Positions 24,660-33,841 are shown, counted from the first letter of the stretch. The stretch: DNA of 64,000 bases from SIG440 sp045591035 (GCA_045591035.1 JAZNSG010000046.1:12621-76620), one strand, 5' to 3'. Program-made: numbers and translations. The notes: a model not told the origin generated them from the sequence alone.

Positions 24660-26309
24660 TTAACCAAACAATGCGATAAGCACACCTGCTGCAATTGCCG
24701 AGCCGATAACCCCTGCAACGTTCGGACCCATAGCGTGCATAAGCAAGAAGTTCTGGGGGTTTTCTTTCTGTCCAACAACCTGGGATACACGAGCTGCCAT
24801 TGGAACAGCGGAAACGCCGGCTGAACCGATAAGGGGGTTGATTTTGTTCTTCTTTGTAAACAAATTCATAAACTTAGCAAGAAGTACACCGCTGGCAGAC
24901 CCAACCCCAAATGCAACAACACCAACAGCTATAATAATCAGTGTTTTCGGGGCAAGGAATGTTTCAGCTGTTGCAGTTGCACCAACAGAAATTCCAAGGA
25001 AGATGGTAACTATGTTCATAAGCTCGTTCTGGGCTGTTTTTGCAATTCTGTCAACAACGCCACACTCTTTTGCCAGGTTACCCAGCATAAGTGCTCCAAC
25101 AAGGGGACCTGCTGACGGAACAAGAAGTGTTACGAAAACAGTAATTGCGATTGGGAACACAATCTTTTCGGTTTTTGATACCTCGCGGAGAGGTTTCATA
25201 ATGATTTGACGTTCCTTTTTTGTAGTCAAAAGCTTCATAATGGGCGGCTGAATTACAGGCACAAGCGCCATGTATGAATATGCGGCAACTGCAATAGGAC
25301 CAAGAAGCTCAGGGGCAAGTCTTGTTGTAACGAAAATAGCTGTAGGTCCATCTGCACCACCGATTATGCCTGTTGATGCTGCCTGTTCCGGAGTAAAGCC
25401 GAACTGACTTACCACGATGTAGGTTATAAAAATTCCAAACTGTGCTGCAGCACCGAGAAGAAGACTTTTGGGATTTGCAATCAGGGGACCGAAGTCTGTC
25501 ATTGCTCCAACGCCCAGGAATATGAGACAAGGATAAATACCCAATTTTACACCAAGATAAAGATAGTCAATCAGTCCGGGGGTGATTGAGTTGGACGCAC
25601 CAAACAAATCCCAATGAACGTGGCCATCGGCGAAAAGCTCTTCGTGGAACATTTCAGCACCGGGAAGGTTTGTAAGAAGCATACCAAAAGCTATGGGCAA
25701 AAGCAGCAACGGCTCAAAGCCTTTCACAATCGCAAGATACATAAGAACAAAGGAAATAAGAAGCATTATGAGAATCTTATAATTTTGTGCAATTGCTGAA
25801 AAGCCTGTCTGCTTTAAAAAGTTCATAACTGCATCAAGAGGAGTTGCTTTGTTGTTAAAAATATCCTCATGAGTTTCTTTCATCATATCCTGGTATTCAC
25901 TTACACTGTCAAATCTGTCCGGAAGGTCAGTGTTGTAAAGCACAACCAGGTTTACTTCGGGGTATTTGTCACCCGCTTTGTAGCCATTGAATGACGCCAT
26001 ACTCTTGAAGGTTTCTTCGTGACCGGCTTCCCACATGGTAGAATCCTCGTACGCCTGAGTGTAGAGGTTTACACTTTCATCCTCGCTCAGTACAATAACA
26101 CCGGCAACATAAGTTTCTTTGAGCCCGGTATTTGCAACCGTAAAAGAAATAGCGCTTTCCTTTTCGTCATATGAAGCATTCTTGACTTGGAAAATCTTTT
26201 CTTCTGCTTCGTGAAAGTTGTTAAGAACGCTTGGAGTATCAGCAAAAACGGGCATAACAGTTAAAGAAATCAAAAACATCGCAAATACTGCGGCAAAAAT
26301 TCTTTTCAT
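24660..26309 (-). CDS. oadB: Na+-translocating decarboxylase beta subunit with extra exported N-terminal domain
   Basis: A 549-residue membrane protein. Residues from about 170 on are the OadB/GcdB/MmdB family, with about nine membrane segments and the Na+ channel motifs GVGAMTDFGPL near 268, GIIGGADGPTAI near 312 and NPLIGSAGVSAVPMAARV near 490, where the conserved Asp and Ser/Tyr residues couple decarboxylation of carboxybiotin to Na+ export. Unusually, it starts with a cleavable-type signal peptide (residues 1-23, ending VFA) and an extracytoplasmic domain of about 140 residues with ISFTVANTGLKETYVAGVIVLSED, resembling a small beta-sandwich. Family members are normally 370-430 residues. 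GGAAAGG is upstream of ATG. The neighbours are the biotin carrier upstream and oadA downstream. Confidence 0.9.
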   Translation of the reverse strand: MKRIFAAVFAMFLISLTVMPVFADTPSVLNNFHEAEEKIFQVKNASYDEKESAISFTVANTGLKETYVAGVIVLSEDESVNLYTQAYEDSTMWEAGHEETFKSMASFNGYKAGDKYPEVNLVVLYNTDLPDRFDSVSEYQDMMKETHEDIFNNKATPLDAVMNFLKQTGFSAIAQNYKILIMLLISFVLMYLAIVKGFEPLLLLPIAFGMLLTNLPGAEMFHEELFADGHVHWDLFGASNSITPGLIDYLYLGVKLGIYPCLIFLGVGAMTDFGPLIANPKSLLLGAAAQFGIFITYIVVSQFGFTPEQAASTGIIGGADGPTAIFVTTRLAPELLGPIAVAAYSYMALVPVIQPPIMKLLTTKKERQIIMKPLREVSKTEKIVFPIAITVFVTLLVPSAGPLVGALMLGNLAKECGVVDRIAKTAQNELMNIVTIFLGISVGATATAETFLAPKTLIIIAVGVVAFGVGSASGVLLAKFMNLFTKKNKINPLIGSAGVSAVPMAARVSQVVGQKENPQNFLLMHAMGPNVAGVIGSAIAAGVLIALFG

Positions 26310-26389
26310 TATTTTTCATACCTTTCCACCCACAAAATAGTTCCCAATACCTTCTTGCCGTGGGCAGACAAAAAGAAATCTAAAGGGAA

Positions 26390-26743
26390 TTATCCAATGG
26401 TGCAGAGAAGTGCACCGGCATCAACGCTTTGTCCGGCTGAAACTGCAACTGCGGTAACTGTTCCGTCAGCTCCTGCCATTATTTCATTTTCCATTTTCAT
26501 AGCTTCCAAAACCATAATAACCTGACCTGCTTTAACAGTGTCGCCAACCTTAACGTTAACAGAAACAATTGTTCCGGGCATGGGGCAGTTAACAGCCTCA
26601 CCCGTCCCCGCCTGAACAGGCGCCGGTGCGGCTGCAGGTGCAGCTGCAGGAGCAGCTTCGGGAGCCTTAGCCTCGGTTTCGCTTATAAGCTCAATCTCAA
26701 TCTCGTATGCTGTGCCATTTACATTTACTTTGTATTTTTTCAT
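26390..26743 (-). CDS. biotin carboxyl carrier protein of the decarboxylase
   Basis: A 117-residue biotin carrier. The N-terminal strand MKKYKVNVNGTAYEIEIE is followed by an Ala/Pro-rich hinge (residues about 30-48) and a biotinyl domain with the modification site EAMKMEN near residue 85, the Lys being the biotin attachment point. It shuttles carboxyl groups between OadA in the cytoplasm and OadB in the membrane. The ATG at 26743 has GGAGG eight bases upstream; a TTG five codons earlier is too close to that site. It corresponds to the missing C-terminal domain of OadA. A biotin protein ligase is not encoded in the window. Confidence 0.93.
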   Translation of the reverse strand: MKKYKVNVNGTAYEIEIELISETEAKAPEAAPAAAPAAAPAPVQAGTGEAVNCPMPGTIVSVNVKVGDTVKAGQVIMVLEAMKMENEIMAGADGTVTAVAVSAGQSVDAGALLCTIG

Positions 26744-26841
26744 TTTTATATCCTCCAAATTTTATTAATCAAATTTTTAACAATCCTCTGCAAAAAAATT
26801 AGCATTCTTGCCTGTGTAAGATTGTTGTATTGAGTTTTTCG

Positions 26842-27117
26842 TTATTTTCTTTTAAAAGAGAGAACTTTTATGTTGTTTGCGTCGGTACCCAGGTTTTCGG
26901 CAATTGCTGCGCAAACACCGGCTATAATTGCAGATTTTTCTGCCGGGGGAAGATTTGTTGCTGCAGCCGGGGCTGATACAGACTTAGCTGAAACGCTGCT
27001 TTTTGGTGAAACGTTGCGAACTACCATGCTTGTAAGTTTACAAATAAGCACAATACAAACAAGTCCGATAAAAACAGTACCCATACCCATTATACAAACA
27101 AAGCCGTTTGATAACAT
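26842..27117 (-). CDS. oadG: OadG-type gamma subunit
   Basis: A 91-residue small membrane protein. One N-terminal transmembrane helix (residues 5-27, GFVCIMGMGTVFIGLVCIVL) has the GxGxxFxxL pattern of OadG. After an Ala/Ser/Pro-rich linker comes a C-terminal amphipathic segment IIAGVCAAIAENLGTDANNI typical of clostridial OadG-related proteins. In the known enzyme gamma holds alpha and beta together and helps bind zinc. AGGAGG lies eight bases before ATG. It precedes the biotin carrier gene and follows lysC by about 100 bases. Confidence 0.85.
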   Translation of the reverse strand: MLSNGFVCIMGMGTVFIGLVCIVLICKLTSMVVRNVSPKSSVSAKSVSAPAAATNLPPAEKSAIIAGVCAAIAENLGTDANNIKVLSFKRK

Positions 27118-27214
27118 TTGATTATACCTCCTTAACTTGTCCGATTTTAAATTCCAAGCCGAAACCGTGCAGTTTCGGCTTGGATTAATGAATTTAGATA
27201 ATTACGTGCTTAAA

Positions 27215-28420
27215 TTATGCCAGGAACTTGTCGTGGATAGCCTGAACAGCTTTTTCGGCATTCTTGACATTTATAAGAACAGAAATTTTTGTTTCAGATG
27301 TAGAAATCATATGAATATTTATATCTGCATCATAAAGAGCCTCAAACATCTTAGCTGCAACACCGGGGTTGTTAACCATACCTGCACCTACAACTGAAAC
27401 CTTGCTTATATCTTCGCGATGAGTGATATCCTCATAGCAAAGAGATTCCTTTTCGTTTTCAAGAAGTTCAAGAGCTTCTTTGAGATGAGCTTTTGTAACA
27501 GTGAAAGAAATATCCTTTTTGTTGCATCTTCCGATAGACTGAAGAATAACATCTACGTTTATGCCTTTTTTAGCCAATAATGAGAATATTTTAAAAGCAA
27601 TGCCAGGCTTATCCTCAAGACCAATAACCGCAATACGAGCAACATCATTATCCCTTGCCACACCTCTTATTAACATTTTTTCCACAGAAATCGCCTCCTT
27701 AACAATTGTTCCTTCAATTTTTTCAAAGCTCGATTTTACTTCAAGCTTAACTCCATATTTTTTTGCCATCTCAACCGAGCGGTTGTGAAGCACATTTGCA
27801 CCAAGACTTGCCAAATCAAGCATTTCGTCATAGGTGATTGCATTCAGCTTTTTAGCATTCTTAACAATTCGTGGATCAGCGGTGTAAACACCATCAACAT
27901 CAGTGTATATTTCGCATTTGTCAGCGTGAACCGCTGCCGCAATTGCTACAGCTGATGTATCGCTTCCGCCTCTGCCCAGGGTTGTTATGTCGTCGTATTT
28001 GTCTATGCCCTGGAATCCGGCAACAATAACAATCTTTTTCTTATCAAGCTCAGACAAAATTCTTTCTGTGTCGATCTTGTGAATACGGGCGTTTCCGGAA
28101 TTTGAATTCGTGCGGAAACCTGCTTGCCAGCCGGTAAGAGAAACAACGGGAATTCCAAGTTTTTCAATTGCCATAGCCAGAAGGGCAATTGAAATCTGTT
28201 CTCCCGATGCAAGAAGCATATCCATTTCACGCTTCGATGGTGATTCGTTAATTTCATGGGCCTTTTCGATAAGGTCATCGGTCGTGTCGCCCTGAGCAGA
28301 AACAACCACAACAACCGAATTCCCTTCACGGTATGTGTCTGCGACTCTGCCGGCAACGTTGTTTACCTTGGCAGCGTCTGCAACCGAGCTGCCACCAAAT
28401 TTTTGTACGATAATTGCCAA
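27215..28420 (-). CDS. lysC: aspartate kinase
   Basis: A 401-residue monofunctional aspartokinase that phosphorylates L-aspartate, opening the lysine/threonine/methionine pathway. Motifs: VQKFGGSSVAD at the N-terminus, FQGIDKYDDITTLGRGGSDTSAVAIA near 150 (substrate and ATP site), YTDVDGVYTADPRIV near 185, and two ACT domains from about 265 with GIAFKIFSLLAKKGINVD and NPGVAAKMFEALYDADINI, which normally bind the feedback amino acid. Start: the codon at 28426 is only two bases from GGAGG; the TTG at 28420 is eight bases away and gives the usual MAIIVQKFGG start. It follows hom after 156 bases containing a hairpin but no promoter that I recognise. Confidence 0.95.
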   Translation of the reverse strand: MAIIVQKFGGSSVADAAKVNNVAGRVADTYREGNSVVVVVSAQGDTTDDLIEKAHEINESPSKREMDMLLASGEQISIALLAMAIEKLGIPVVSLTGWQAGFRTNSNSGNARIHKIDTERILSELDKKKIVIVAGFQGIDKYDDITTLGRGGSDTSAVAIAAAVHADKCEIYTDVDGVYTADPRIVKNAKKLNAITYDEMLDLASLGANVLHNRSVEMAKKYGVKLEVKSSFEKIEGTIVKEAISVEKMLIRGVARDNDVARIAVIGLEDKPGIAFKIFSLLAKKGINVDVILQSIGRCNKKDISFTVTKAHLKEALELLENEKESLCYEDITHREDISKVSVVGAGMVNNPGVAAKMFEALYDADINIHMISTSETKISVLINVKNAEKAVQAIHDKFLA

Positions 28421-28576
28421 AGTCAAAACCTCCAGTTTAATTTATTTTACTGTGACCTCATTGTCTGCTTCAAGACTGTTGAGGTGTCAGCTTTTCACTT
28501 TTTAATTCAGTATGCGATTTATCTTTGGAAGAAAGTCGCAAACTTTCACGGATTATTAAGATAAACGAAATTTTTC

Positions 28577-29788
28577 TTATCCGCCAATTATTCTCATGCG
28601 GCTGAGAAGTTCGCAACCTGAGAAACCGCAACCTGCAAGAAATGCTTCAAGCTCTGCGACGTTCATAGGTTCGGTAAGAATTGCAAATTCGTCAGTGGTG
28701 TCTGAAAAAGCAACCACATTTCCGGAAGAAATGTTTGAGGGAGCTTTACCTGAGAATCTCAGGTAGTAGGCATATTTAACGAGACTTCCGTCTGATTGGT
28801 TTTTCTCGTCGTATTCGTCCCAGTTTATGATAACATTCACGCGTTTATGCTTTATGGCGTCAACCACGTCCGCAACCACGGCATTTGCTGTGGGGAGCTT
28901 TCCTGCGCCTCTGCCATAGAACATAACTTCGCCCAAATCATTACCCGAAACAATGATTCCGTTAAACACATCGTTTATTCCTGCCAGGGGGCTTGATTTC
29001 GGAACGAAAGCCGGGAAAACAGCGGCACAAACCGCACCGTTTTCGTCCTTTGTGCTGTGACCAATAAGCTTTATGGCATAGCCGAGTTTTTCTGCAAATG
29101 CCACGTCATCAGCAGTAATTTTTGTAATTCCCTCGGTGGGGATTTTCTTGCAGTCGAGAGCTTTTCCGAACGCAAGAGCAGAAAGAATAGCAATCTTTCG
29201 GCAAGTATCAAAACCTTCAACGTCAGCAGTGGGGTCAGCTTCTGCATAGCCTTTTTGCTGGGCAGCCTTGAGAGCAGACTCAAAGGTCTCACCGCATTGG
29301 AACATCTGGGTTAATATGTAGTTTGTGGTTCCGTTTAAAATCCCGAAAACGTCATTTGCTTCACCTGCAGTAAGACAAGAGAACATAGGTCTGATAATGG
29401 GGATACCTCCGCCTACACTTGCCTCAAAGAGATAGTTTATGCTTTTTTCACGGGCAATACCCAAAAGCTCAGTTCCGTGGGTTGCAACAAGCTCTTTATT
29501 TGAGGTTATAACATGTTTGCCTGCGAGAAGAAGTCTTTTTGAAAAATCATAGGCAGGATTCACGCCGCCCATTGTTTCAACAACAACCCCTACCTCGGGG
29601 TCATTTAAAATGTCCTCGAAATTCTTTGTGAAGCAGGTAAACTCACTGTCAGGGAAATCCCGCAAATCAAGAATGTGGGCAATCTCAATAGGTTCGCCGC
29701 ATTTTTTTACCAGAATGTCCTGGTTTTTTGTGATAACTTCGCCCACTCCGGAGCCGACAACCCCAAAGCCCATAATAGCAATTTTCAT
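28577..29788 (-). CDS. hom: homoserine dehydrogenase
   Basis: A 403-residue NAD(P)-dependent enzyme that reduces aspartate semialdehyde to homoserine. The N-terminal Rossmann loop is GFGVVGSGVGE. ETMGG near 70, SNKELVATHG near 96, VGGGIPIIRP near 122, GILNGTTNYILTQM near 146 and QKGYAEADPTADVEGFD near 176 are catalytic-domain hallmarks. The C-terminal part after about 330 is shorter than the ACT domain of longer Hom proteins and ends at residue 403, with an ACT-like FAILTEPMNVAELEAFLAGCG. It is first in a unit with lysC and the Na+ pump genes, under the promoter at 29921-29949. Aspartate semialdehyde dehydrogenase is not in the window. Confidence 0.95.
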   Translation of the reverse strand: MKIAIMGFGVVGSGVGEVITKNQDILVKKCGEPIEIAHILDLRDFPDSEFTCFTKNFEDILNDPEVGVVVETMGGVNPAYDFSKRLLLAGKHVITSNKELVATHGTELLGIAREKSINYLFEASVGGGIPIIRPMFSCLTAGEANDVFGILNGTTNYILTQMFQCGETFESALKAAQQKGYAEADPTADVEGFDTCRKIAILSALAFGKALDCKKIPTEGITKITADDVAFAEKLGYAIKLIGHSTKDENGAVCAAVFPAFVPKSSPLAGINDVFNGIIVSGNDLGEVMFYGRGAGKLPTANAVVADVVDAIKHKRVNVIINWDEYDEKNQSDGSLVKYAYYLRFSGKAPSNISSGNVVAFSDTTDEFAILTEPMNVAELEAFLAGCGFSGCELLSRMRIIGG

Positions 29789-29920
29789 ATAAAATCAAGT
29801 CCTTTCAGGGAATGTAATTCCATTGAAACGGATAATAGTGCAAAGGGTGAAAACCCTCTCTTTGTCGCCATGCAAAAGATGGCAACGGAGCAAAATTACC
29901 CATTGTGTATAGATATTACC

Positions 29921-29949
29921 ATAATACAACAAAATCCCTTGCAAGTCAA
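29921..29949 (-). promoter_or_regulatory. promoter of hom operon, overlapping a hairpin
   Basis: Minus-strand TTGACT (29944-29949), 17-base spacer, TATTAT (29921-29926). A perfect stem AAAATCCCTTG/CAAGGGATTTT (29931-29941 and 29947-29957) surrounds the -35 box; the same sequence probably works as the dusB terminator. The leader to hom is about 125 bases and has short stems but no T-box or riboswitch core that I recognise. Confidence 0.65.
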
Positions 29950-30011
29950 GGGATTTTTAGCATAAAAAGCATTTTTTAAAGAGATATCAAGAAATAAAAA
30001 CAAGATGTTTC

Positions 30012-30974
30012 CTACCCGTTTTTTACAATCTCAATAATTTGCATCATTTCTTCAAAAGTGGATGCCTTGTTTATTATTTCCCGCAGTCTTGCACCGCCGG
30101 TCAGCCCTTTTATATACCAGCCGATATGCTTTCGGGCTTCCTGAATTCCTCGGTATTCACCTTTGAATTTCACAAGGAGCCGAAGATGCTCTTCCATTTT
30201 TGCTGCCCGGGTTTTAATATCCGGCTTCGGAAGCTTTTCGCCGGTTTTCAGGTAATGAAGAACCTGCTGAAAAATCCACGGATTTCCCTCAGCGCCTCTG
30301 CCTATCATAATTCCGTTACACCCTGTGTAGTCAAGCATTCGTTTTGCACTTTCTTCGTCAACGATGTCGCCGTTGCCGATAACAGGCACAGATACGGCAT
30401 CTTTCACAGCCTTGATTATATCAAGGTCCGCCTCACCACTGTAAAATTGCCGACTTGTTCGTCCATGAACAGTTATGGCACTTGCGCCGTTTTCTTCCGC
30501 AATCTTTGCCATTTCAACGGCATTTATCGTATCATCGTCCCATCCTTTTCGAATTTTTACCGTAACAGGAACCGAAACCACGCGACAAACAGCAGCCACA
30601 ATCTCTCCTGCAAGTTTTGGATTTTTGGACAAGGCTGAACCGTCTCCGTTGTTTACGATTTTCGGAGCGGGACACCCCATGTTTATATCAATAAGCTGAG
30701 CACCATACTCAAGGGCTTTTGAGGCAATTTCAGACAAAATCTCAGGCTCATGCCCGAAAAGCTGCGCCCCCACGGGTTTTTCTTCTGGGTCAGCCTCAAG
30801 CAAATCAGCAGTTTTTTTGCTTTTGTAGAAAAGACCCTTGCCCGACACCATTTCAGTGTACATAAGTGCAGGACCAAAGGGCTTGGTTATCATTCTGAAT
30901 GCCTTGTCGGTCACCCCTGCCATTGGGGCAAGAAATACATTGTTTTCAAGTTCTAAATCCCGTATCTTAAACAT
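30012..30974 (-). CDS. dusB: tRNA-dihydrouridine synthase, DusB type
   Basis: A 320-residue flavoprotein that reduces specific uridines in the tRNA D-loop using FMN and NADPH. The FMN barrel opens with LAPMAGVTDKAFR near residue 15; QLFGHEP near 70 and INMGCPAPKIVNNGDGSAL near 96 carry the catalytic Cys; VTVKIRKGWDDD near 137, ITVHGRTSRQFYSGEAD near 166 and GNGDI near 195 follow, and IMIGRGAEGNPWIF near 222 binds the FMN phosphate. The C-terminal helical domain has KHIGWYIKG. Its ribosome site is weak. It is monocistronic or leads into hom across the overlapping terminator/promoter. Confidence 0.95.
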   Translation of the reverse strand: MFKIRDLELENNVFLAPMAGVTDKAFRMITKPFGPALMYTEMVSGKGLFYKSKKTADLLEADPEEKPVGAQLFGHEPEILSEIASKALEYGAQLIDINMGCPAPKIVNNGDGSALSKNPKLAGEIVAAVCRVVSVPVTVKIRKGWDDDTINAVEMAKIAEENGASAITVHGRTSRQFYSGEADLDIIKAVKDAVSVPVIGNGDIVDEESAKRMLDYTGCNGIMIGRGAEGNPWIFQQVLHYLKTGEKLPKPDIKTRAAKMEEHLRLLVKFKGEYRGIQEARKHIGWYIKGLTGGARLREIINKASTFEEMMQIIEIVKNG

Positions 30975-31066
30975 AAACGTTACCCATTTTTCTTAAGCTT
31001 TGACATATATTATACAGCTTTTTCGGGTTAAAAACAATAGCTTTTCTGCAAAAATTATTTTTAAGG

Positions 31067-31095
31067 TTGCATTCGGTCTTTACTTGTGATATACT
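31067..31095 (+). promoter_or_regulatory. promoter of the anion-transporter-like gene
   Basis: TTGCAT (31067-31072), 17-base spacer, TATACT (31090-31095), giving a leader of about 65 bases. Confidence 0.6.
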
Positions 31096-31165
31096 GTCCT
31101 GCGTGAAATACATAAAGTCAAAGAATTTAGGAGCAAAACAAACAGCTCCGGGGAGAAATTTGAAG

Positions 31166-32335
31166 ATGAGAACACATACAATAAACCGACCTGCTCATGT
31201 GGATATTTTTGGATTGACTGCAAAGATATTTTCGGGCATAAGGGACTTTTCCAGGAAGAATATTGTTATGATGATTGCACTTTGCGCCGCAATTGCAACA
31301 AGCCTTGTTGTTCCTTTGGACTGGGAATATCTTGGATATTTTGATGTCAGAACATTGGTTTGCCTTTTTTGTGTTCTTGCCACAGTTTGTGCCCTTAAAA
31401 ATGTTAATTTCTTTTTTATTCTGGCAAGAAAAATTGTCAGGGTATTCAAAACTGCACGGATGTGTGTTTTGGGACTTGTGTATATTACTTTTATCGGCTC
31501 AATGCTCATTGCAAACGATATGGCTCTTCTGACGTTTTTACCTCTTGGCTTTCTGACATTGACCTCAACGGGAAAAGAAAAGTACATGGCGACTACCTTC
31601 ATTATGCAGAACATTGCGGCGAACCTGGGTGGGATGCTCACTCCTTTCGGAAATCCCCAGAACCTTTATCTTTATTCTGTCTTTAATATCCCTACATTGG
31701 AATTTATGGGGATTATGGCGTTGCCTTTTGTTCTTTCTGTGACGCTGATAACGATTTGCTGTTTGGTTTTTGTGAAAGGTGAGCCTCTTGAACTTTCGGA
31801 TGAGAAGGTGATGCCAAGCCTCGGACGAACCGCTCTTTATCTGATGCTTTTTGCCTTATCTATTCTTATTGTATTCCGTGAGGTTAATTTTTTGCTGGGC
31901 CTTATAATTATACCAGGCGTTTTGTTTTTCGCAGACCGCAAGGCGCTTAAAATGGTGGATTATCCCTTGCTTCTGACCTTTGTATTCTTCTTTATTTTCG
32001 CCGGGAATATGGCACGGATTTCCCTTGTGCGTGAATTTTTTTCTGCTCTTCTTGAAAAAAGCACCTTGCTTTTCAGCATACTTTCGTGTCAGTTCATAAG
32101 CAATGTCCCATCAGCCATTCTGCTTTCCCAGTTTACTCAGAATTATGCTGATTTGCTCGTGGGTGTGAACATAGGCGGGGTGGGAACTCTTATCTCGTCT
32201 CTTGCAAGTTTGATTACCTTCAGGGAATACACAAAGCATAACCCGGGGAAAACCGGATATTACATAGGATTGTTTTCGGCGTTTAATTTTGGATTTTTAA
32301 TTATACTGACAGGGTTTTCCTTGTTTGTTTTTTAG
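31166..32335 (+). CDS. ArsB/NhaD (SLC13-like) superfamily membrane transporter
   Basis: A 389-residue polytopic membrane protein with about ten transmembrane helices. The two re-entrant loop motifs of the ion transporter superfamily are visible: IANDMALLTFLPLGFL near residue 118 and, in the second half, CQFISNVPSAILLSQF near 310, along with NLGGMLTPFGNPQNLYLY near 150. This architecture is shared by ArsB, NhaD and the citrate/dicarboxylate carriers, so the substrate cannot be assigned; an anion or Na+/H+ exchanger is plausible. The ATG at 31166 has GGGGAG ten bases upstream; a TTG two codons earlier is possible. It stands alone with its own promoter and terminator. Confidence 0.8.
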   Translation: MRTHTINRPAHVDIFGLTAKIFSGIRDFSRKNIVMMIALCAAIATSLVVPLDWEYLGYFDVRTLVCLFCVLATVCALKNVNFFFILARKIVRVFKTARMCVLGLVYITFIGSMLIANDMALLTFLPLGFLTLTSTGKEKYMATTFIMQNIAANLGGMLTPFGNPQNLYLYSVFNIPTLEFMGIMALPFVLSVTLITICCLVFVKGEPLELSDEKVMPSLGRTALYLMLFALSILIVFREVNFLLGLIIIPGVLFFADRKALKMVDYPLLLTFVFFFIFAGNMARISLVREFFSALLEKSTLLFSILSCQFISNVPSAILLSQFTQNYADLLVGVNIGGVGTLISSLASLITFREYTKHNPGKTGYYIGLFSAFNFGFLIILTGFSLFVF

Positions 32336-32350
32336 GTGTTTGAGAAAGTA

Positions 32351-32380
32351 AAAAGCCCAAGGAAATCCCCCTGGGCTTTT
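32351..32380. terminator. bidirectional terminator between convergent transporter genes
   Basis: Stem AAAAGCCCA (32351-32359) with TGGGCTTTT (32372-32380), extended by GG/CC pairs. Confidence 0.8.
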
Positions 32381-32393
32381 CGTGCGTTATAAG

Positions 32394-33821
32394 CTATTTC
32401 TTGTTTGATTTTGAGTTTTTCACAACGATTTTGTAAAGTGCTATAAGTGCAATTACGTTGGGGATTACCATGAGGTAGTTAAAGAAGTCGGTGAGCTCCC
32501 AAACCAAATCATTTGAAAGAAGAGAGCCAAGAAAAATAAATACAATGGCAATCACAGAATAAACTGCAACAGACAGTTTATTATTTTTAAAGAGATACTG
32601 AACATTTATTTTGCCGAAGAAGTTCCAGCTTATAATTGTGGAATAAGCAAAGAACAGAAGACAAACAGCAACGAATATGTTGCCGAAATTTCCGAAGGGG
32701 AGAGCCTTTGAAACTGCCATTTGCATTGCAGTGGTTTTTGCAACAATCGCATCTGCGCCCGAAGTTGCTGCCAGATATGCATCACCGGAAAGACCTGCAA
32801 GAACACCGTCTCCGGTATAAATGCATGAAATAATAACAAGAGCTGTCATTGTGAGGACAATAAATGTATCAATGAATACACCAATCATTGCCACAACGCC
32901 CTGGTCATGTGGTTTTTCAACGTCTGCCATTGCGTGAGCATGGGGAGTTGAACCCATACCTGCTTCGTTTGAGAAAAGACCACGTTTCGCACCCTGACTG
33001 ACAGCAGTCTTAAGAGCAGCACCAATTCCGCCACCAATAAGAGCCTGAGGGGTAAATGCAAACTTAAAAATCATACCAACGGTTTCAGGAATAAACTTAG
33101 CACGAATACCAAGAATAACCAATCCGCCCAAAAGGAACAGCACTGCCATAACCGGAACAATTTTTTCGGTAACGGATGCAATTCTTTTGATTCCGCCGAC
33201 AAAAATAATTGTGGAAACGATTGCAAGTACAAGACCTACAATCCAGCCATCTATGCCGAAAGCTGTGTTGCAGGATTCTGAGATTGAGTTTGACTGAACC
33301 ATAGAACCCATAAATCCGAGCGCCAAGGTAATAGCGATTGCGAAAAATACTGAAAGAAAGGTCCCAAATCCGCCGGGGAACGCCTTTTTCATGTAATAAA
33401 CCGGTCCGCCGTGAACTTCGCCCTTGCTGTCTTTAACTCTTGTTTCCTGAGCCAGAACTGCTTCGGCATAAATTGTAGCCATGCCTAAAAAAGCAATAAC
33501 CCACATCCAGAAAATTGCTCCAGGTCCACCAGCCAAAATAGCACCTGATGCACCAACAATGTTACCTGTTCCGACCTGGGCTGCGATTGCTGTTGCAAGA
33601 GCCTGGAATGATGTAAGGCCTGAGCCTTGTTTGCCACCAAAAAGTTTGATGTTCCCAAACACCGATTTCATACCTTCGCCAAAGCATCTGATCTGAACAA
33701 ATCGTGTTTTGATTGTGAAAAACAATCCTGTACCAACTAAAAGGAAAATCAGGATATAGTCTGCCAGATAGCTGTTTGCTGTCTGTACAATTTTTAGTAT
33801 TGAATCCAATACTGTCTGCAT
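32394..33821 (-). CDS. alanine/glycine:cation symporter (AGCS family)
   Basis: A 475-residue secondary transporter that imports alanine or glycine with Na+ or H+. About eleven membrane segments; hallmarks are GLTSFQALATAIAAQVGTGNIVG near residue 67, the substrate and Na+ binding region of the family, YAEAVLAQETRVKD near 118, GGPVYYMKKAF near 138 and GLFSNEAGMGSTPHAHA near 285. AGGAGG precedes the ATG at 33821. A glycine riboswitch with an intrinsic terminator lies in its leader, which directly indicates glycine as ligand and probable substrate. The gene has its own promoter. Confidence 0.95.
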   Translation of the reverse strand: MQTVLDSILKIVQTANSYLADYILIFLLVGTGLFFTIKTRFVQIRCFGEGMKSVFGNIKLFGGKQGSGLTSFQALATAIAAQVGTGNIVGASGAILAGGPGAIFWMWVIAFLGMATIYAEAVLAQETRVKDSKGEVHGGPVYYMKKAFPGGFGTFLSVFFAIAITLALGFMGSMVQSNSISESCNTAFGIDGWIVGLVLAIVSTIIFVGGIKRIASVTEKIVPVMAVLFLLGGLVILGIRAKFIPETVGMIFKFAFTPQALIGGGIGAALKTAVSQGAKRGLFSNEAGMGSTPHAHAMADVEKPHDQGVVAMIGVFIDTFIVLTMTALVIISCIYTGDGVLAGLSGDAYLAATSGADAIVAKTTAMQMAVSKALPFGNFGNIFVAVCLLFFAYSTIISWNFFGKINVQYLFKNNKLSVAVYSVIAIVFIFLGSLLSNDLVWELTDFFNYLMVIPNVIALIALYKIVVKNSKSNKK

Positions 33822-33841
33822 AAAAATACCTCCTAAAAAAT

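Noticed and set aside
28451..28490. Regulatory RNA in the hom-lysC gap
   Set aside because: A hairpin with CCTCA/TGAGG arms is visible, but there is no T run and no known riboswitch core (lysine or otherwise); left unassigned.
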